Shown: one piece after another, positions 44,291 through 53,563 of the stretch
Layout: every line of letters begins with the position of its first letter
Position numbering within the stretch: position 1 is the stretch's first letter
Assembly: GCF_030817195.1 (NCBI RefSeq)
Contig: NZ_JAUSYZ010000001.1
Span: 2,356,001-2,420,000 of the forward strand
Direction: 5' to 3'
DNA length: 64,000 bases
Source: Arthrobacter globiformis
Lineage (GTDB): Bacteria; Actinomycetota; Actinomycetes; Actinomycetales; Micrococcaceae
Program-made: the position numbers and the translations under genes
The notes under the pieces: generated by a model
The model's input: the letters and a program-made list of their open reading frames with translations, nothing else
Databases searched by the model: none
What the model was told of the DNA's origin: nothing

Positions 44291-44879
44291 TTCTCCTGCA
44301 AGACGGCCTCGTTTGTGATCAGCAAATGCGTTGCAGACATGAGGTTATTGAGGGCCTTGAGTGCGTCGCCGACTCCGACCGGACCGATGAGGGTCGTGTC
44401 CAAGGACTTCAAGCACGGGAAGCACCTGGTCGATGTGTTCACGCTCGCCTCCGGCCATGATGGTGAGGTTGCCCGTTCCGGGCGCCACGCACGCCTCCTG
44501 AAACTGGCGCGTCTAGGAGCGGCAGTCCGGATGCCTGCAGCTTGGCGGCCAGCTGTACTGTCTTCCCGGGGATCGACGAGCTCATATCAATCATCACCGT
44601 CCCTGGCCTCATGGCGGCCAGGACGTCGTTGTCGAGCACAACCTGCTCCACAACGTCTGAGCTGGGAAGCATCAGAATTACGGCGTCGGCATCGGTGACG
44701 GCGGCCGCCCGGTTGTCGCATGCCCTACCGCCCGCCGCCTGGAGCTGCTGCCGTGCCTCAGCGGAGAGATCGAAGCCATGCACTACAAAGCCCCTGGCTG
44801 GGAGTCGGGCTGACATCGGGCCACCCGTGTTTCCAAGCCTGATAATGCCGACGTCGACTGGCGTCCTGTTTTCAGACAT
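44291..44879 (-). pseudogene. 3-hydroxyisobutyrate dehydrogenase-family pseudogene
   Basis: From ATG 44879 the frame reads VDVGIIRLGNTGGPMSARL, VHGFDLSAEARQQL, MLPSSDVVEQVVLD and LPLLDAPVSGGVRGA: the Rossmann half of a beta-hydroxyacid dehydrogenase. The first glycine of GLGNMGG is already changed to Arg. Near 44465 and 44410 the frame shifts, and IGPVGVGDALKALNNLMSAT continues in another frame until the transposase remnant cuts it off. It lies 80 bp downstream of the FmdB-like gene on the same strand, so it was probably the third gene of that operon. Confidence 0.7.
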
Positions 44880-44958
44880 GGTTCGAATCATCCCTGATGG
44901 TGTTCAACGATGTGTATGTGCCAAGGGCCGCCGGTACCCCATTCCAGATGTCATTCGG

Positions 44959-45361
44959 TCATTCAATTCCGGGGTCTTCCAAGGTCGAAGCCCTGGCAAT
45001 GGCGGCTTCGACGTCGTCTCCCGCTCTAAGCGGACGGCGCTTGAATATCCCCTCGTGGGGCCAATACTGGCCGACCGTCACCAGCCAGGTCCGGATAGCG
45101 CTCTTCGAGGCGCTCCCTCTTTTCGATACTGCGTTGCCAGCCGCGAACGGTTTCGGGATCCCCACCGTTGACCTGTAGCCAAGTATGGGGGCGATCTTCA
45201 CTGGAAGGGCCGGGATCCGCCCGCCCGCTCAGGCCGATGCGTGCAGGTTTCCGTCTCGCGGAGCAGCGGCAGACAGGGCATCCTGGGTCTTCAGCAAACA
45301 TGGAGGGCAGGCCGGCTTCGAAGTCATGACCTTCAGTGCAGCGGAAGTCGTAGAGGATCAC
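44959..45361 (-). pseudogene. FmdB-type zinc-ribbon protein gene, frameshifted near its 3' end
   Basis: GTG 45361 opens MILYDFRCTEGHDFEAGLPS with Cys8/His12 and Cys28/Cys31, the FmdB/CxxC zinc ribbon. The frame as it stands ends at 45026 after GRPVLAPRGDIQAPSA. Removing one base from the four-base run at 45057-45060 restores HEGIFKRRPLRAGDDVEAAI and ends at 44959, which reads as the proper C-terminus. The start overlaps the stop of the lactonase-like gene by 4 bp (GTGA). FmdB-like proteins are small regulators or accessory proteins for amide metabolism. The precise role here is unknown. Confidence 0.6.
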
Positions 45362-46178
45362 TGGTAGCGGCCCTCCGGCGCCCAGCGTAGCTGGCTAACC
45401 TGCTCAGTTTCGTGTCCAAAAAAGATCTCGGCGTTCGTCCGCTCAGCAATCGTCCTGAGCTTTTCGACGGACTCCAACCAGAGGAGGTTATTCCACACAA
45501 TCGCGGCGCCTACGGCCGGAGGCCCGAAGGAATCCCGCAAGTAGACCGCATCCGACGTGAAGATCTTTGTTCCGTCCTCCGGGAGGTCGACCTGTAGAGA
45601 CATGGTTCCCCATGTGTGGCCCGGGGTGTCGATAACAGAGACCCCTGGAACAATTTCCGTGTCTCCCTCGATGGCCCCTATGGGCAGTCCTTCGAAATCC
45701 GCCTTAAGGTGGCCCCCTGAGGATTGGCCCATGATCCCACGAACACCATCCAACTCCTTGCGGTTCGCCACGATCCTCGTCTTGCCGTTGTCGAACAGCC
45801 GGGCGTTACCCGCGTGGTCGAGGTGAAGGTGGGAAAGGACCAAAAGATCTATGTCCGTCGGCTCAAGGTCCAACTGGGCTAACGAAGAGTCGAGAAACCC
45901 AGACCCGCCCACGGGGCCGGTCTTTACGGGAAAGTAATTATTCAACCCGCTCTCTGCCCAGCGGGTGGCCCAGTCGCGCGGAACCCGGTGTCCCACAGTA
46001 TCCTCCCCTCCGGATGCTCAATCAGCACTGCGTGTGTAGGGATCTCGCCCCATTCACGCTGGCGTTCCTTGTTGTTACGGTCCGCGATAGTCCGTCCGGG
46101 TTTGAGTAGGAGCCACGCCATGTCGGCTTCCATTACCCCGGTCTCTAAAACGTGAACCTTCAACTCGTTTGCTCGCAT
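45358..46178 (-). pseudogene. AHL lactonase-like metallo-beta-lactamase-fold gene with one frameshift
   Basis: From ATG 46178 the frame reads KVHVLETGVMEADMAWLLLK and PTHAVLIEHPEGRILWDTG, then loses phase at the CCC run at 45984-45986 (GGG on the coding strand). One base more would continue directly into PRDWATRWAESGLNNYF, LSHLHLDHAGN (the HxHxDH zinc motif), IDTPGHTWGTMSLQ and FTSDAVY, ending at 45358. The whole, about 272 residues, is an N-acyl-homoserine-lactonase-family (AttM/AiiB-like) hydrolase. As written it yields a truncated N-terminus and a separate 212-codon frame. A sequencing error in the homopolymer is a real alternative. Confidence 0.65.
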
Positions 46179-46280
46179 GACGCTCCATCCACTCCGCTGC
46201 AGGTTTAGGCCGATGGTCGAATCGCCATAATGTCAGACGATATTTACATCTTCAAGAGCGCCTGGGCATGAAATGGGCTA

Positions 46281-46341
46281 TTGCGCGTGACTCGCCTCAC
46301 CCATATACTCAAGAAACAGCCCGTTATGATTGTCATACATT
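46281..46341 (+). promoter_or_regulatory. Promoter and GntR-type operator of the binding-protein operon
   Basis: TTGCGC (46281-46286), 17 bp, TATACT (46304-46309). Downstream, ATTGTCATACATT (46329-46341) is an imperfect dyad agreeing at 9 of 13 positions with TTTGTAATACAAA at 55270-55282, which follows an almost identical promoter. Confidence 0.55.
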
Positions 46342-46423
46342 CGTCATTCATACAAACGAGCTGGTGGCTCTAGTCGCCGGCTGATCATGAAGGTGGTCAT
46401 CGGCCAACTCATAAGGAGTTCAA

Positions 46424-47683
46424 ATGGTCAAAGAAGACCACGTTTGCGTTTCCCATCCGGACAGGAGCCGGAGGAAACTGACCACGCATTCCGGGTGGGC
46501 GCTCGCCCTATCGTCGGTCTTGGCCCTCACCGCCTGTGGCGGCGGAAGCGACTTCGGTCCGGCTGCGGGTTCCGGCGCGCCGGAGTCATCTGAGTCTGCG
46601 TTGTCTTCTCTGCCTTCTGATGCACAGAAGGCCTACAAGGACGCCGATGCGTTGATTGGCAAAACGGCATACGCGGAGGGGTGGAAGCCTAAAGGTCCTC
46701 CACCTTGGACTATCGGTTATACAAGCCCGTACGCCGGGAATTCATGGCAGACAACGGCCATGGATCACCTGATGAAAGACATCGTTCCCCGGTACCAGAA
46801 GGCGGGCTTGATCAAAGAAGTGGTCGTCGCCCAGTCAGGTGGTGACGACACTGTACAGAACCAACAAATTCGGCAGCTCGTTGACCAAGGCGTAGATATC
46901 CTGATCGCGTGTTGCTCTGCCAAGACGGCCCTTAACCAGTCCATCGAATACGCCCACGAAAAGGGCGTTCCGTTCGTGGCCTGGAGTGGGCACGTGGATT
47001 CGCCCTACGCCGTCAGCGCAGTGACCAATTATCGTCAGGCCGGAACAGTCTTCGCCAAGTCGGTCTTTGACAAAATAGGGGGCAAGGGCAACGTTCTTGA
47101 TGTTCAAGGTGTCCCAGGGGCGACGAATGCCATTGATTTTGAGGCCGGGGTTCAGGACGCTTTGAAGGAGTACCCTGGCATTAAACTCGTGGGTTCCGTG
47201 AATGGCATGTGGTCGGCTCCGGTGACAAAAACAGAGGTGCAAAAGTTCTTGGCAACCCATCCCGGACAGCTTGACGGTATTGTTGCGCAACCCGCCTCTG
47301 CGACCGGAGCCTTGCAGGCTCTCCAACAGTCCGGCCGCCCCGTCGTTCCGATCAACATCGGAGGGGAAACGGGGGCAGCATGTTACTGGGTGAAACATCC
47401 GGATTTTGCCGATACGGGCTATAACATCTGGCCACCCAAGGGAGAGACGGAGCTTGGAATCGAGACGGCTGTCCGAATCCTGCAGCAGCAGGAACCGAAA
47501 ATCCAGTCCATCGTTCTAAGCGTCTCTCCGATCAGTTATGACGAGGCGAAGGAGGCCCTGGGAGCCAGCTGCGACCCGAATGCCGATGGTTGGCTTGAAC
47601 CCAAGGGTGGATGGCTGACCGGTTCAAAGCTTGATGCATTTTTCAAAAAGCCCAGCGATCCATTCGCCTGGAAAAAGCCCTAG
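46424..47683 (+). CDS. Sugar-type ABC transporter substrate-binding lipoprotein
   Basis: A 419-residue type I binding protein with a Sec lipoprotein signal: basic RRKLT, hydrophobic stretch, lipobox LTAC with Cys38. The body has TIGYTSPYAGNSW, QIRQLVDQGVDILIACCSAK, AVTNYRQAGTVFAK and INIGGETGAACYW. Such folds bind sugars but also cyclic polyols and aromatics. AAGGAG lies 7 bases before the ATG. The matching ATPase and permeases are not adjacent but in the convergent operon at 51555-55170. It is followed by an FAD oxidoreductase and an Fe-alcohol dehydrogenase. Confidence 0.87.
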   Translation: MVKEDHVCVSHPDRSRRKLTTHSGWALALSSVLALTACGGGSDFGPAAGSGAPESSESALSSLPSDAQKAYKDADALIGKTAYAEGWKPKGPPPWTIGYTSPYAGNSWQTTAMDHLMKDIVPRYQKAGLIKEVVVAQSGGDDTVQNQQIRQLVDQGVDILIACCSAKTALNQSIEYAHEKGVPFVAWSGHVDSPYAVSAVTNYRQAGTVFAKSVFDKIGGKGNVLDVQGVPGATNAIDFEAGVQDALKEYPGIKLVGSVNGMWSAPVTKTEVQKFLATHPGQLDGIVAQPASATGALQALQQSGRPVVPINIGGETGAACYWVKHPDFADTGYNIWPPKGETELGIETAVRILQQQEPKIQSIVLSVSPISYDEAKEALGASCDPNADGWLEPKGGWLTGSKLDAFFKKPSDPFAWKKP

Positions 47684-47901
47684 CTGGGATCATCTGGTTC
47701 CGCAGTCCCAGGGGGCCTGCGTGGAGGTGGCAGTAGCCCCTCCGAAAACAGGATCACCCCGGAGTCTGCTTGAAGCCCGTACCAACGCGGTGTGCAGGGC
47801 CCTCACCGCCGGCAGGCCCGGCGCGAGGGCGCATACTCGCTACCTATACCTGCCAGGATGTCTGGCAGACATCAAAGATGATGGATGGAGAATACAAGAA
47901 A

Positions 47902-49461
47902 ATGTCTGAGTACGATCTGGTCGTAATTGGCAGTGGTTTCGCCGGCGCTTCGGCTGCATTGAGCTACTGCGAGAGGGCTGCCGAGGAAGGCAGATCAGGC
48001 CGCGTAGCTGTTGTGGAGGTCGGCGCAGAGGATGAACGCTCCGGCGGCTCCCGATGGACCATGGCTTGGCTGCGCGTGTACGAGGATGGGCGACTGGACG
48101 CATCTTGGAAGGATCGCGTCCAGGAGACATCGAAAGGCCTGGCTGATCTCGACTACTGCTTGGCGCTCGAACGCGAAGTCCCGGGCACCATCAAGTATCT
48201 GGAGGCCCACGGCGTCGAGCTGTATCAGCACTGGGAGAACGATGTCGCTCTTGAATACGAAACGGACAAGAGCATCAAGTGGCCGGTCGGCGGCGGTCTT
48301 CAGATCGTGAACAACCTGCTGGCACACTTCAAGAAGTTCGAGAACGCCGAGATCCTCTATGAAACTGAGGCAATCAAGCTGAGCATCTCAGACGAAGGGC
48401 GCGTAAACGGTGTCGTGGTTCGCGGAAATGATGGGCTGCTGCGGACACTCAACTCCAAGGCTGTTGTCATCGCCTCGGGCGGTTTCGAAGGCAACCCCGA
48501 GATGCTCACCCAGTACTTGGGGAACAATGCTGTGGATATCAAGCCGATCGTTCCGGGCCTCCATCGCAACAAGGGCGCAGGCATCCGGATGGCGATGGAC
48601 GTGGGAGCCGACACCGCGGGACAGTTCGACATGTTCCACTCCGAGGTCGTGGACTCCCGGACCAGCCGACCTGACGCCGTGATCTGGGGACACAACTACG
48701 GCATCTGCGTCAACGAGGATGGGAAGCGCTTTTTCGACGAGGGCGAGGACTACCTCTTTGCGCACTTCGAACTGCTGGCCTACGAAGTCTGGAAGAACCA
48801 GAACCAGAAAGCATACTTCATCACCGACAAACCTGTGATGGAGCGAATGCGTCCGGGCTGGGTCTACGAGACAACGGACTTGGAGCCCGAAGAAGGGGCC
48901 ACCCTGGCCGAGTTGGCCAACAAGCTGGGCCTTGATCCGGATGTCCTGGAAGCAACCGTCCAGGAGTTCAACAATGCCACTCCCGGCGGCCCCTTCCGGC
49001 CCGAAATCCTTGATGGCCTCGGCACCCAGGGGATCACGCCGCCGAAATCCAATTGGGCTAATCGGATCGAATCCGGTCCGTACTACGGTTACCCGCTCGA
49101 GGCCAGGATTACCTTCACCTACGGCGGACTCAAGACGGACACAGAGGCACGGGTCATCTCCAGCGGCGGAGTGCCGATCCCCGGACTCTACGCAGCGGGC
49201 GAGATTACGGGCCTCTTCTACCACGAGTATCCGCCGGCAACCTCCTCAATTCGCTCAATGACATTTGGACGAGTAGCAGGGGCTAACGCCGTGAAGTACC
49301 TGAGCACCATTGAGTCCGGAGATCAGGGCGTTACTGGCCCCGCAGTTCCGCCGGCCAGCCGAGCCGCTGAGGAAGCAGACAATTCCGGATCCGCCATCCC
49401 CGCGGTGCCGTCGTCGGAGGCTGCCTCGAAGGCTGCTGAGGCAGCCGGCAGCCGCCGGTAA
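47902..49461 (+). CDS. FAD-dependent oxidoreductase of the fumarate reductase/TcuA/3-ketosteroid dehydrogenase superfamily
   Basis: A 519-residue soluble flavoprotein: FAD motif YDLVVIGSGFAGASAALSY at residue 4, VEVGAEDERSGGSRWTMAWL, VIASGGFEGNPEMLTQYLG and the closing FAD segment PIPGLYAAGEITGLFYHEYP with SIRSMTFGRVAGANA. Enzymes of this group insert or reduce C=C bonds next to carboxyl or keto groups. It has no heme or membrane domain, so its acceptor is not obvious. A low-complexity Ala/Ser/Glu tail (last about 35 residues) is unusual. Start ATG 47902; the longer upstream frame is non-homologous. Confidence 0.85.
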   Translation: MSEYDLVVIGSGFAGASAALSYCERAAEEGRSGRVAVVEVGAEDERSGGSRWTMAWLRVYEDGRLDASWKDRVQETSKGLADLDYCLALEREVPGTIKYLEAHGVELYQHWENDVALEYETDKSIKWPVGGGLQIVNNLLAHFKKFENAEILYETEAIKLSISDEGRVNGVVVRGNDGLLRTLNSKAVVIASGGFEGNPEMLTQYLGNNAVDIKPIVPGLHRNKGAGIRMAMDVGADTAGQFDMFHSEVVDSRTSRPDAVIWGHNYGICVNEDGKRFFDEGEDYLFAHFELLAYEVWKNQNQKAYFITDKPVMERMRPGWVYETTDLEPEEGATLAELANKLGLDPDVLEATVQEFNNATPGGPFRPEILDGLGTQGITPPKSNWANRIESGPYYGYPLEARITFTYGGLKTDTEARVISSGGVPIPGLYAAGEITGLFYHEYPPATSSIRSMTFGRVAGANAVKYLSTIESGDQGVTGPAVPPASRAAEEADNSGSAIPAVPSSEAASKAAEAAGSRR

Positions 49462-49542
49462 TCAGCCCGGTTGAGAAATAAGCCCCACCGGGTGAACTAC
49501 GAGCGTCCTCAAGTAGGGGACGAAAAATAGAAAACAGGAGTA

Positions 49543-49568
49543 GGCACGCCCCAGGCACGGGGCGTGCC
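49543..49568 (+). other. Intercistronic hairpin before the Fe-alcohol dehydrogenase gene
   Basis: GGCACGCCCC and GGGGCGTGCC (10-bp perfect arms, loop AGGCAC) sit between the flavoprotein stop and the GGAGG of the next gene. They could attenuate or protect the transcript. Confidence 0.65.
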
Positions 49569-49588
49569 ATTCCCTATTGGAGGTTTGT

Positions 49589-50752
49589 ATGAGTCAGCCA
49601 CGAGTCTTTGAAATGCCACGCATCGAACGTGTCATCGAGGGAGAAGGTGCAGTCCAACAGATTCCTGCCGAACTCGAGCGGCGCGGGCTGAAGCGCGCGC
49701 TCCTGCTCACCGGAAAGTCGATAGGCGCCACCGAACAATTTGGCGACCTCGTTAATGCCTTGGGGGAAAAGGCGGCGGGTGTGTACACCAGGGTGGAAGC
49801 GCACAACCCCGTCAAACGGCTGGCAGAGCTGGTCGAGGTCGCTCTGAACGTGGATGCGGATGTAGTCATTGGGATTGGCGGTGGATCGGCAATTGACGCA
49901 GCCAAGCTCACCGCCCTTGGAATAGGGGAGGGGATCCATGAAGGTCATGATTTCCTGCGCTACAGCATCTCCCATGGCCTCCCGGAGCTGAAGGGAAATC
50001 CACTCCCCGTCATTGCTGTCCCCACCACGCTGTCCGCAGCTGAGTGGAATGGCGTTGCCGCTTTTGTCGATGACACCACCAACACGAAAGAACTGACCAG
50101 GTATCTCGTATTGACTCCTAACACGGTCGTGTTGGATCCGGCGCTGTGTGCCTTGACTCCACGCAATCTTTGGACCACCACCGGCGTCAGAGCCATCGAT
50201 CATGCCATTGAAATTGCTTACGCAACCAACGCACACCCGTTTACGACTGCCCTATGCGTTGCGGCTCTTCGCACCCTTGCAGCGGATTTACCCCGCACCT
50301 CGCTGGACCCTAATAACGTCGAGGCTGCCCTGCGCTGTCAACAGGCTGCCTGGATGTCCCTTGTTGGAGTACACAACGTGCCGGTGGGTCTCTCCCACGC
50401 CATCGGCCACCAGCTGGGTGCTGCAGGGGTTCCACACGGGGTGACGTCCTGCATCACGCTGCCGCACGTCATGCGCTTTTACGCTGAAGCGACTGAGCCC
50501 CAGCAGACTGTTATGGCCGCTGCTCTCGCCGAGGCCAGAGGCTCTGCGGTGCCGCTGTCAGCTCCCGAGGAATTAGAACTCCTTTTCGCAACGCTGGGTG
50601 TTCCGCGGCAGATCCGCGAGTTTGGCCTGTCACCGGAAGCGCTGGAGAACGTTGTCCGGGCAACAATGGGGGAGGCAGAAGCTGTCATTCGCCAGGCACC
50701 CCGGACCGTGACCGCTGAAGACGTCCGGGAGCTGTTGAAGCAGGCCTACTGA
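49589..50752 (+). CDS. Iron-containing alcohol dehydrogenase, maleylacetate reductase-like
   Basis: A 387-residue protein of the Fe-ADH superfamily: NAD-binding VVIGIGGGSAIDAAK (about residues 95-109), PVIAVPTTLSAAEWN, and metal-site segments GVRAIDHAIEIAY, VGLSHAIGHQLGA and PHGVTSCITLPHVM. The TTLS..E pattern and the length match maleylacetate reductases and related dehydrogenases of aromatic and resorcinol pathways. GGAGG lies 7 bases before ATG 49589. Last gene of the plus-strand operon, ending at a strong hairpin. Confidence 0.85.
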   Translation: MSQPRVFEMPRIERVIEGEGAVQQIPAELERRGLKRALLLTGKSIGATEQFGDLVNALGEKAAGVYTRVEAHNPVKRLAELVEVALNVDADVVIGIGGGSAIDAAKLTALGIGEGIHEGHDFLRYSISHGLPELKGNPLPVIAVPTTLSAAEWNGVAAFVDDTTNTKELTRYLVLTPNTVVLDPALCALTPRNLWTTTGVRAIDHAIEIAYATNAHPFTTALCVAALRTLAADLPRTSLDPNNVEAALRCQQAAWMSLVGVHNVPVGLSHAIGHQLGAAGVPHGVTSCITLPHVMRFYAEATEPQQTVMAAALAEARGSAVPLSAPEELELLFATLGVPRQIREFGLSPEALENVVRATMGEAEAVIRQAPRTVTAEDVRELLKQAY

Positions 50753-50809
50753 CCGTCAGATTGCCCCTTCGCAGCGGTATCGGCGCCCTGGGTTTGCTGA
50801 CCGGGACGA

Positions 50810-50856
50810 ACATGACGAGGCCCTTGCAACGCGATGTTGCAAGGGCCTCGTCATGT
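50810..50856. terminator. Long perfect hairpin between convergent operons
   Basis: 21-bp perfect arms (starting ACATGACGAGGCCCTTGCAA) around the 5-nt loop GCGAT, 57 bp after the Fe-ADH stop and 163 bp after the opposing gene's stop. The position fits a two-way terminator. There is no T-run and the stem is unusually long. Confidence 0.7.
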
Positions 50857-51019
50857 GAATGCTATTAAGGGGCGACAAGCACTTTGGTGTGGCTGTGCCG
50901 TCGGGGAAAGAGGCCTCCTTCGGCTCATATCCCCTTCTAGGATTGGTCAAATCGGGCAGTGCAATGCCCGTGTCCACGTTCCTTTGCTGCGGGCGGGCAT
51001 TGCACCTGCGGGTTGGCTT

Positions 51020-51466
51020 CTAGGCGGGGGTGACCTCAGTGTCATGGGCCGCGCGGGACTCTTCATCGAGCGTTTTCTGGACGACGCGCATGGCTGCCAG
51101 TCCTGCCGGAGCCCCACAGTACGCCGTCGCGTGAATGATGGATTCTACGATCTCTCCTGGAGTGAGTCCGTTCCGGAGTCCTCCGCGGACATGGACGGCC
51201 AATTCGTGGTGCTGGTTCAGGGCGACCAGAATTCCGAGATTGAGGAGACTTCGGCTTCGGCGGTCGAGCCCGGGCCGCGTCCATACTGCACCCCAGACCG
51301 TTTCCGTGATGTGTGTTTGGAGGGCTTCACTTTCGGTGCCGGCTGTGCGCTGCAATGATTCGGAGACGTAGGAATCTCCCAGCACCTCCCTGCGGAGGCT
51401 GATTCCGGCCTGCCATAGTTCACTGTGATTTTCGGCTTCGACTGCTGTGTCGTGATCGGTGGTCAA
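51020..51466 (-). CDS. Carboxymuconolactone decarboxylase (CMD) family protein
   Basis: A 148-residue all-helical protein close to PcaC: WGAVWTRPGLDRRSRSLLNL, ALNQHHELAVHVRGGLRNGL, then EIVESIIHATAYCGAPAGLA. In the beta-ketoadipate pathway PcaC decarboxylates gamma-carboxymuconolactone. TTG 51466 with AAGGA 7 bases upstream is the start. It is the last gene of the ATPase-permease-permease-CMD operon. With a maleylacetate-reductase-like enzyme in the convergent operon it points to ring-cleavage-type chemistry. Confidence 0.85.
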   Translation of the reverse strand: MTTDHDTAVEAENHSELWQAGISLRREVLGDSYVSESLQRTAGTESEALQTHITETVWGAVWTRPGLDRRSRSLLNLGILVALNQHHELAVHVRGGLRNGLTPGEIVESIIHATAYCGAPAGLAAMRVVQKTLDEESRAAHDTEVTPA

Positions 51467-51554
51467 CGTGAGTCCTTCGTGGGATCGGCGTGCCTGGGTG
51501 TAGAGCCGTCGCCTGAGCTTCAGGGCGGGCCCCTTCCTTCATGATCAGGGGATT

Positions 51555-52574
51555 CTAGATCTGCTGTCTAATGTGTGGATTTCGGGCATAGAAGCCGACC
51601 AGCGGCACAATAAGCAGACCGAGTACGAATTGCTGGGCGTTGTTATCCAGCCCGTAGCCCACCAGCAGGGAAGTGAGCGCAATCAGTACGAGCACGCCTA
51701 CCAGTGTGCTGCCGTATCCGCCCCGGCCGCCGAGCAGCGACGTGCCCCCCACTGCAACTGCAGCCACTGTAAGGAAAAGATAGGGATCGCCGACGCGTAC
51801 GAAGGCTCCGCCGGTAAAGCCAAGCAGAAGGATTCCGGTCGATGCAGAGAAAAGGCCGCTTAAGGCGTACACGGTAACCCAGCGACGCGGTTCGGAGATG
51901 AGCATCAGGCGTGCAGCGGTCCGGTTTCCACCCAGGGCGTAGGTGCTGCGCCCGAACCACGTGGAACGCATGATGTACACCAGACCCACGGCGAGAAGGA
52001 GCCAAATGAGGATGACGGGGGGAACCGGCAGTCCGAATGTTTCTCCACTGAGCGAGGAGATATTGGCGAGCCATTCAGGAACAACGCCGCTCGTACCACC
52101 GGCATTCGAAGCTCCTGCACTCGTCAGGATCTGTGTTGCACCTACAGTTGCGAACCCGACGCCGAGCGTCACGATGAGCGCCTGGTTCTGGAGGTGGAGA
52201 CTGATCAGCCCGTTAAGAATCCCAACCATGAGCCCGAGAACCAGGGTAACGACGATTGCGAGCCCTGCCGGCACGCCGGAGCTGATCATGAAGAGGGTAC
52301 CGATGTTGGCGGAACCGATCAGGTATGGAATGGAAAGGTCAAGCCCGCCGAGTAATGCGCAGAGGGTTTGGCCTACCGAGGCAAGACCGAGGAAGGCTCC
52401 CAGGAGTAGCATCGAGCGGATATTCGAGCCGGAGAGGAAGCCTTGGACGGTGGCAGCGCCCACTGCCAGGAGTGCCGCCAACATGATGACGCCAAGGATA
52501 ATGTTTTTTTGGCCCGAGGCTTTGGTCAGGATGGGAACCCGGTCTGCCAGTGGCTGGGATTTGATGGTTGTCAT
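51555..52574 (-). CDS. Sugar-type ABC transporter permease (second)
   Basis: A 339-residue RbsC-family membrane protein: FLGLASVGQTLCALLGGLDL, GILNGLISLHLQNQALIVTL and TYALGGNRTAARLMLISEPR as the coupling loop. Its start overlaps the previous permease stop by 4 bp, so the two are made together and probably form a heterodimer. The substrate-binding partner is at 46424. Confidence 0.88.
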   Translation of the reverse strand: MTTIKSQPLADRVPILTKASGQKNIILGVIMLAALLAVGAATVQGFLSGSNIRSMLLLGAFLGLASVGQTLCALLGGLDLSIPYLIGSANIGTLFMISSGVPAGLAIVVTLVLGLMVGILNGLISLHLQNQALIVTLGVGFATVGATQILTSAGASNAGGTSGVVPEWLANISSLSGETFGLPVPPVILIWLLLAVGLVYIMRSTWFGRSTYALGGNRTAARLMLISEPRRWVTVYALSGLFSASTGILLLGFTGGAFVRVGDPYLFLTVAAVAVGGTSLLGGRGGYGSTLVGVLVLIALTSLLVGYGLDNNAQQFVLGLLIVPLVGFYARNPHIRQQI

Positions 52575-53563
52575 GATGCCTTAACCTCCTGGCGCTTGCG
52601 CCAAAGTACGGGAATAATCACGCTGATCAGGAGGGCCAGCACCAGAATTAGGCCGTAGGACAGTTGCACCACGAACGAAGCCAATGACCCTAGTGAGAAG
52701 GTTGTGAGGGTGAACGAAATGAGCGTGACGGCGATGGCTCCCGGAATGGAGCCAAGAACGCCGCCGCGGCCCCCCGCAAGGCTGATTCCGCCAAGGACGA
52801 GGGCGGTGATGGCGGCCAACGTGTAGGTTCCGCCTTGGGTTGGGTTGCCGGAGGCTATCTGGCCCGTGTAAGCAAGGCCTCCTGCGCCGATGAGCAGACC
52901 GGAAATGCCGTGCGCAACAAGCCTGATCATGGTCACAGGGACTCCACTGACGAACGCGGTCCGTTGGTTAGATCCGACAAGCCGCAGGTTGGTGAACAGT
53001 TGGGTCCTCGTGAAAGCCCACCAGCCCAGGATGGCTACGATCAAAACGATCGTCATTGGAGCGAGTATTGACCTCCCGGATCCCCATTCCGCGAGCCACC
53101 GGGGAGCCTGGCCGCGGGGCTGTGCGAGGATGACGAGATTGATGCCGGACAATGCCAAGAACGCACTGAGGGTAACAATCACGGGTTCGATTCGTGCGAC
53201 CGTGATGACAATCGCCTGAACGATTTGGATCAGAACGCCGATGGCAAGTGCCCAGGCTATGACTACCGCAGGCGTACCGATCTGCTGATCGAAGAGGACG
53301 CGGACAAGTGTGACATTGACAAAGATCATTAACGGACCCACGGAGAGGTCGACGCCGCTGCCTACCAGCGCGGTCACTGTGAGTCCCATGACCACCAGAA
53401 TGAGAGGTGCCGCCGAGACCAGCAAGCCGGCGATTCCGCTGGCGGTGAAAAGATAGGGGGCCCGGACTGCGCACACCACCATGAGGACGGCCAGCAGCCC
53501 CCAGGATGCGAATGCATAGGAAGAGCGGCCTGTCAGCCTGCCGAACTGGCTTTGCTGTTTCAT
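52571..53563 (-). CDS. Sugar-type ABC transporter permease (first)
   Basis: A 330-residue RbsC-family membrane protein: GLTVTALVGSGVDLSVGPLM, the SLAGGRGGVLGSIPGAIAVT C-terminal loop, and the coupling-loop-like LRLVGSNQRTAFVSG. It shares one base with the end of the ATPase gene (53563) and four with the next permease. The pair differs enough to suggest a heterodimeric channel. Confidence 0.88.
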   Translation of the reverse strand: MKQQSQFGRLTGRSSYAFASWGLLAVLMVVCAVRAPYLFTASGIAGLLVSAAPLILVVMGLTVTALVGSGVDLSVGPLMIFVNVTLVRVLFDQQIGTPAVVIAWALAIGVLIQIVQAIVITVARIEPVIVTLSAFLALSGINLVILAQPRGQAPRWLAEWGSGRSILAPMTIVLIVAILGWWAFTRTQLFTNLRLVGSNQRTAFVSGVPVTMIRLVAHGISGLLIGAGGLAYTGQIASGNPTQGGTYTLAAITALVLGGISLAGGRGGVLGSIPGAIAVTLISFTLTTFSLGSLASFVVQLSYGLILVLALLISVIIPVLWRKRQEVKAS

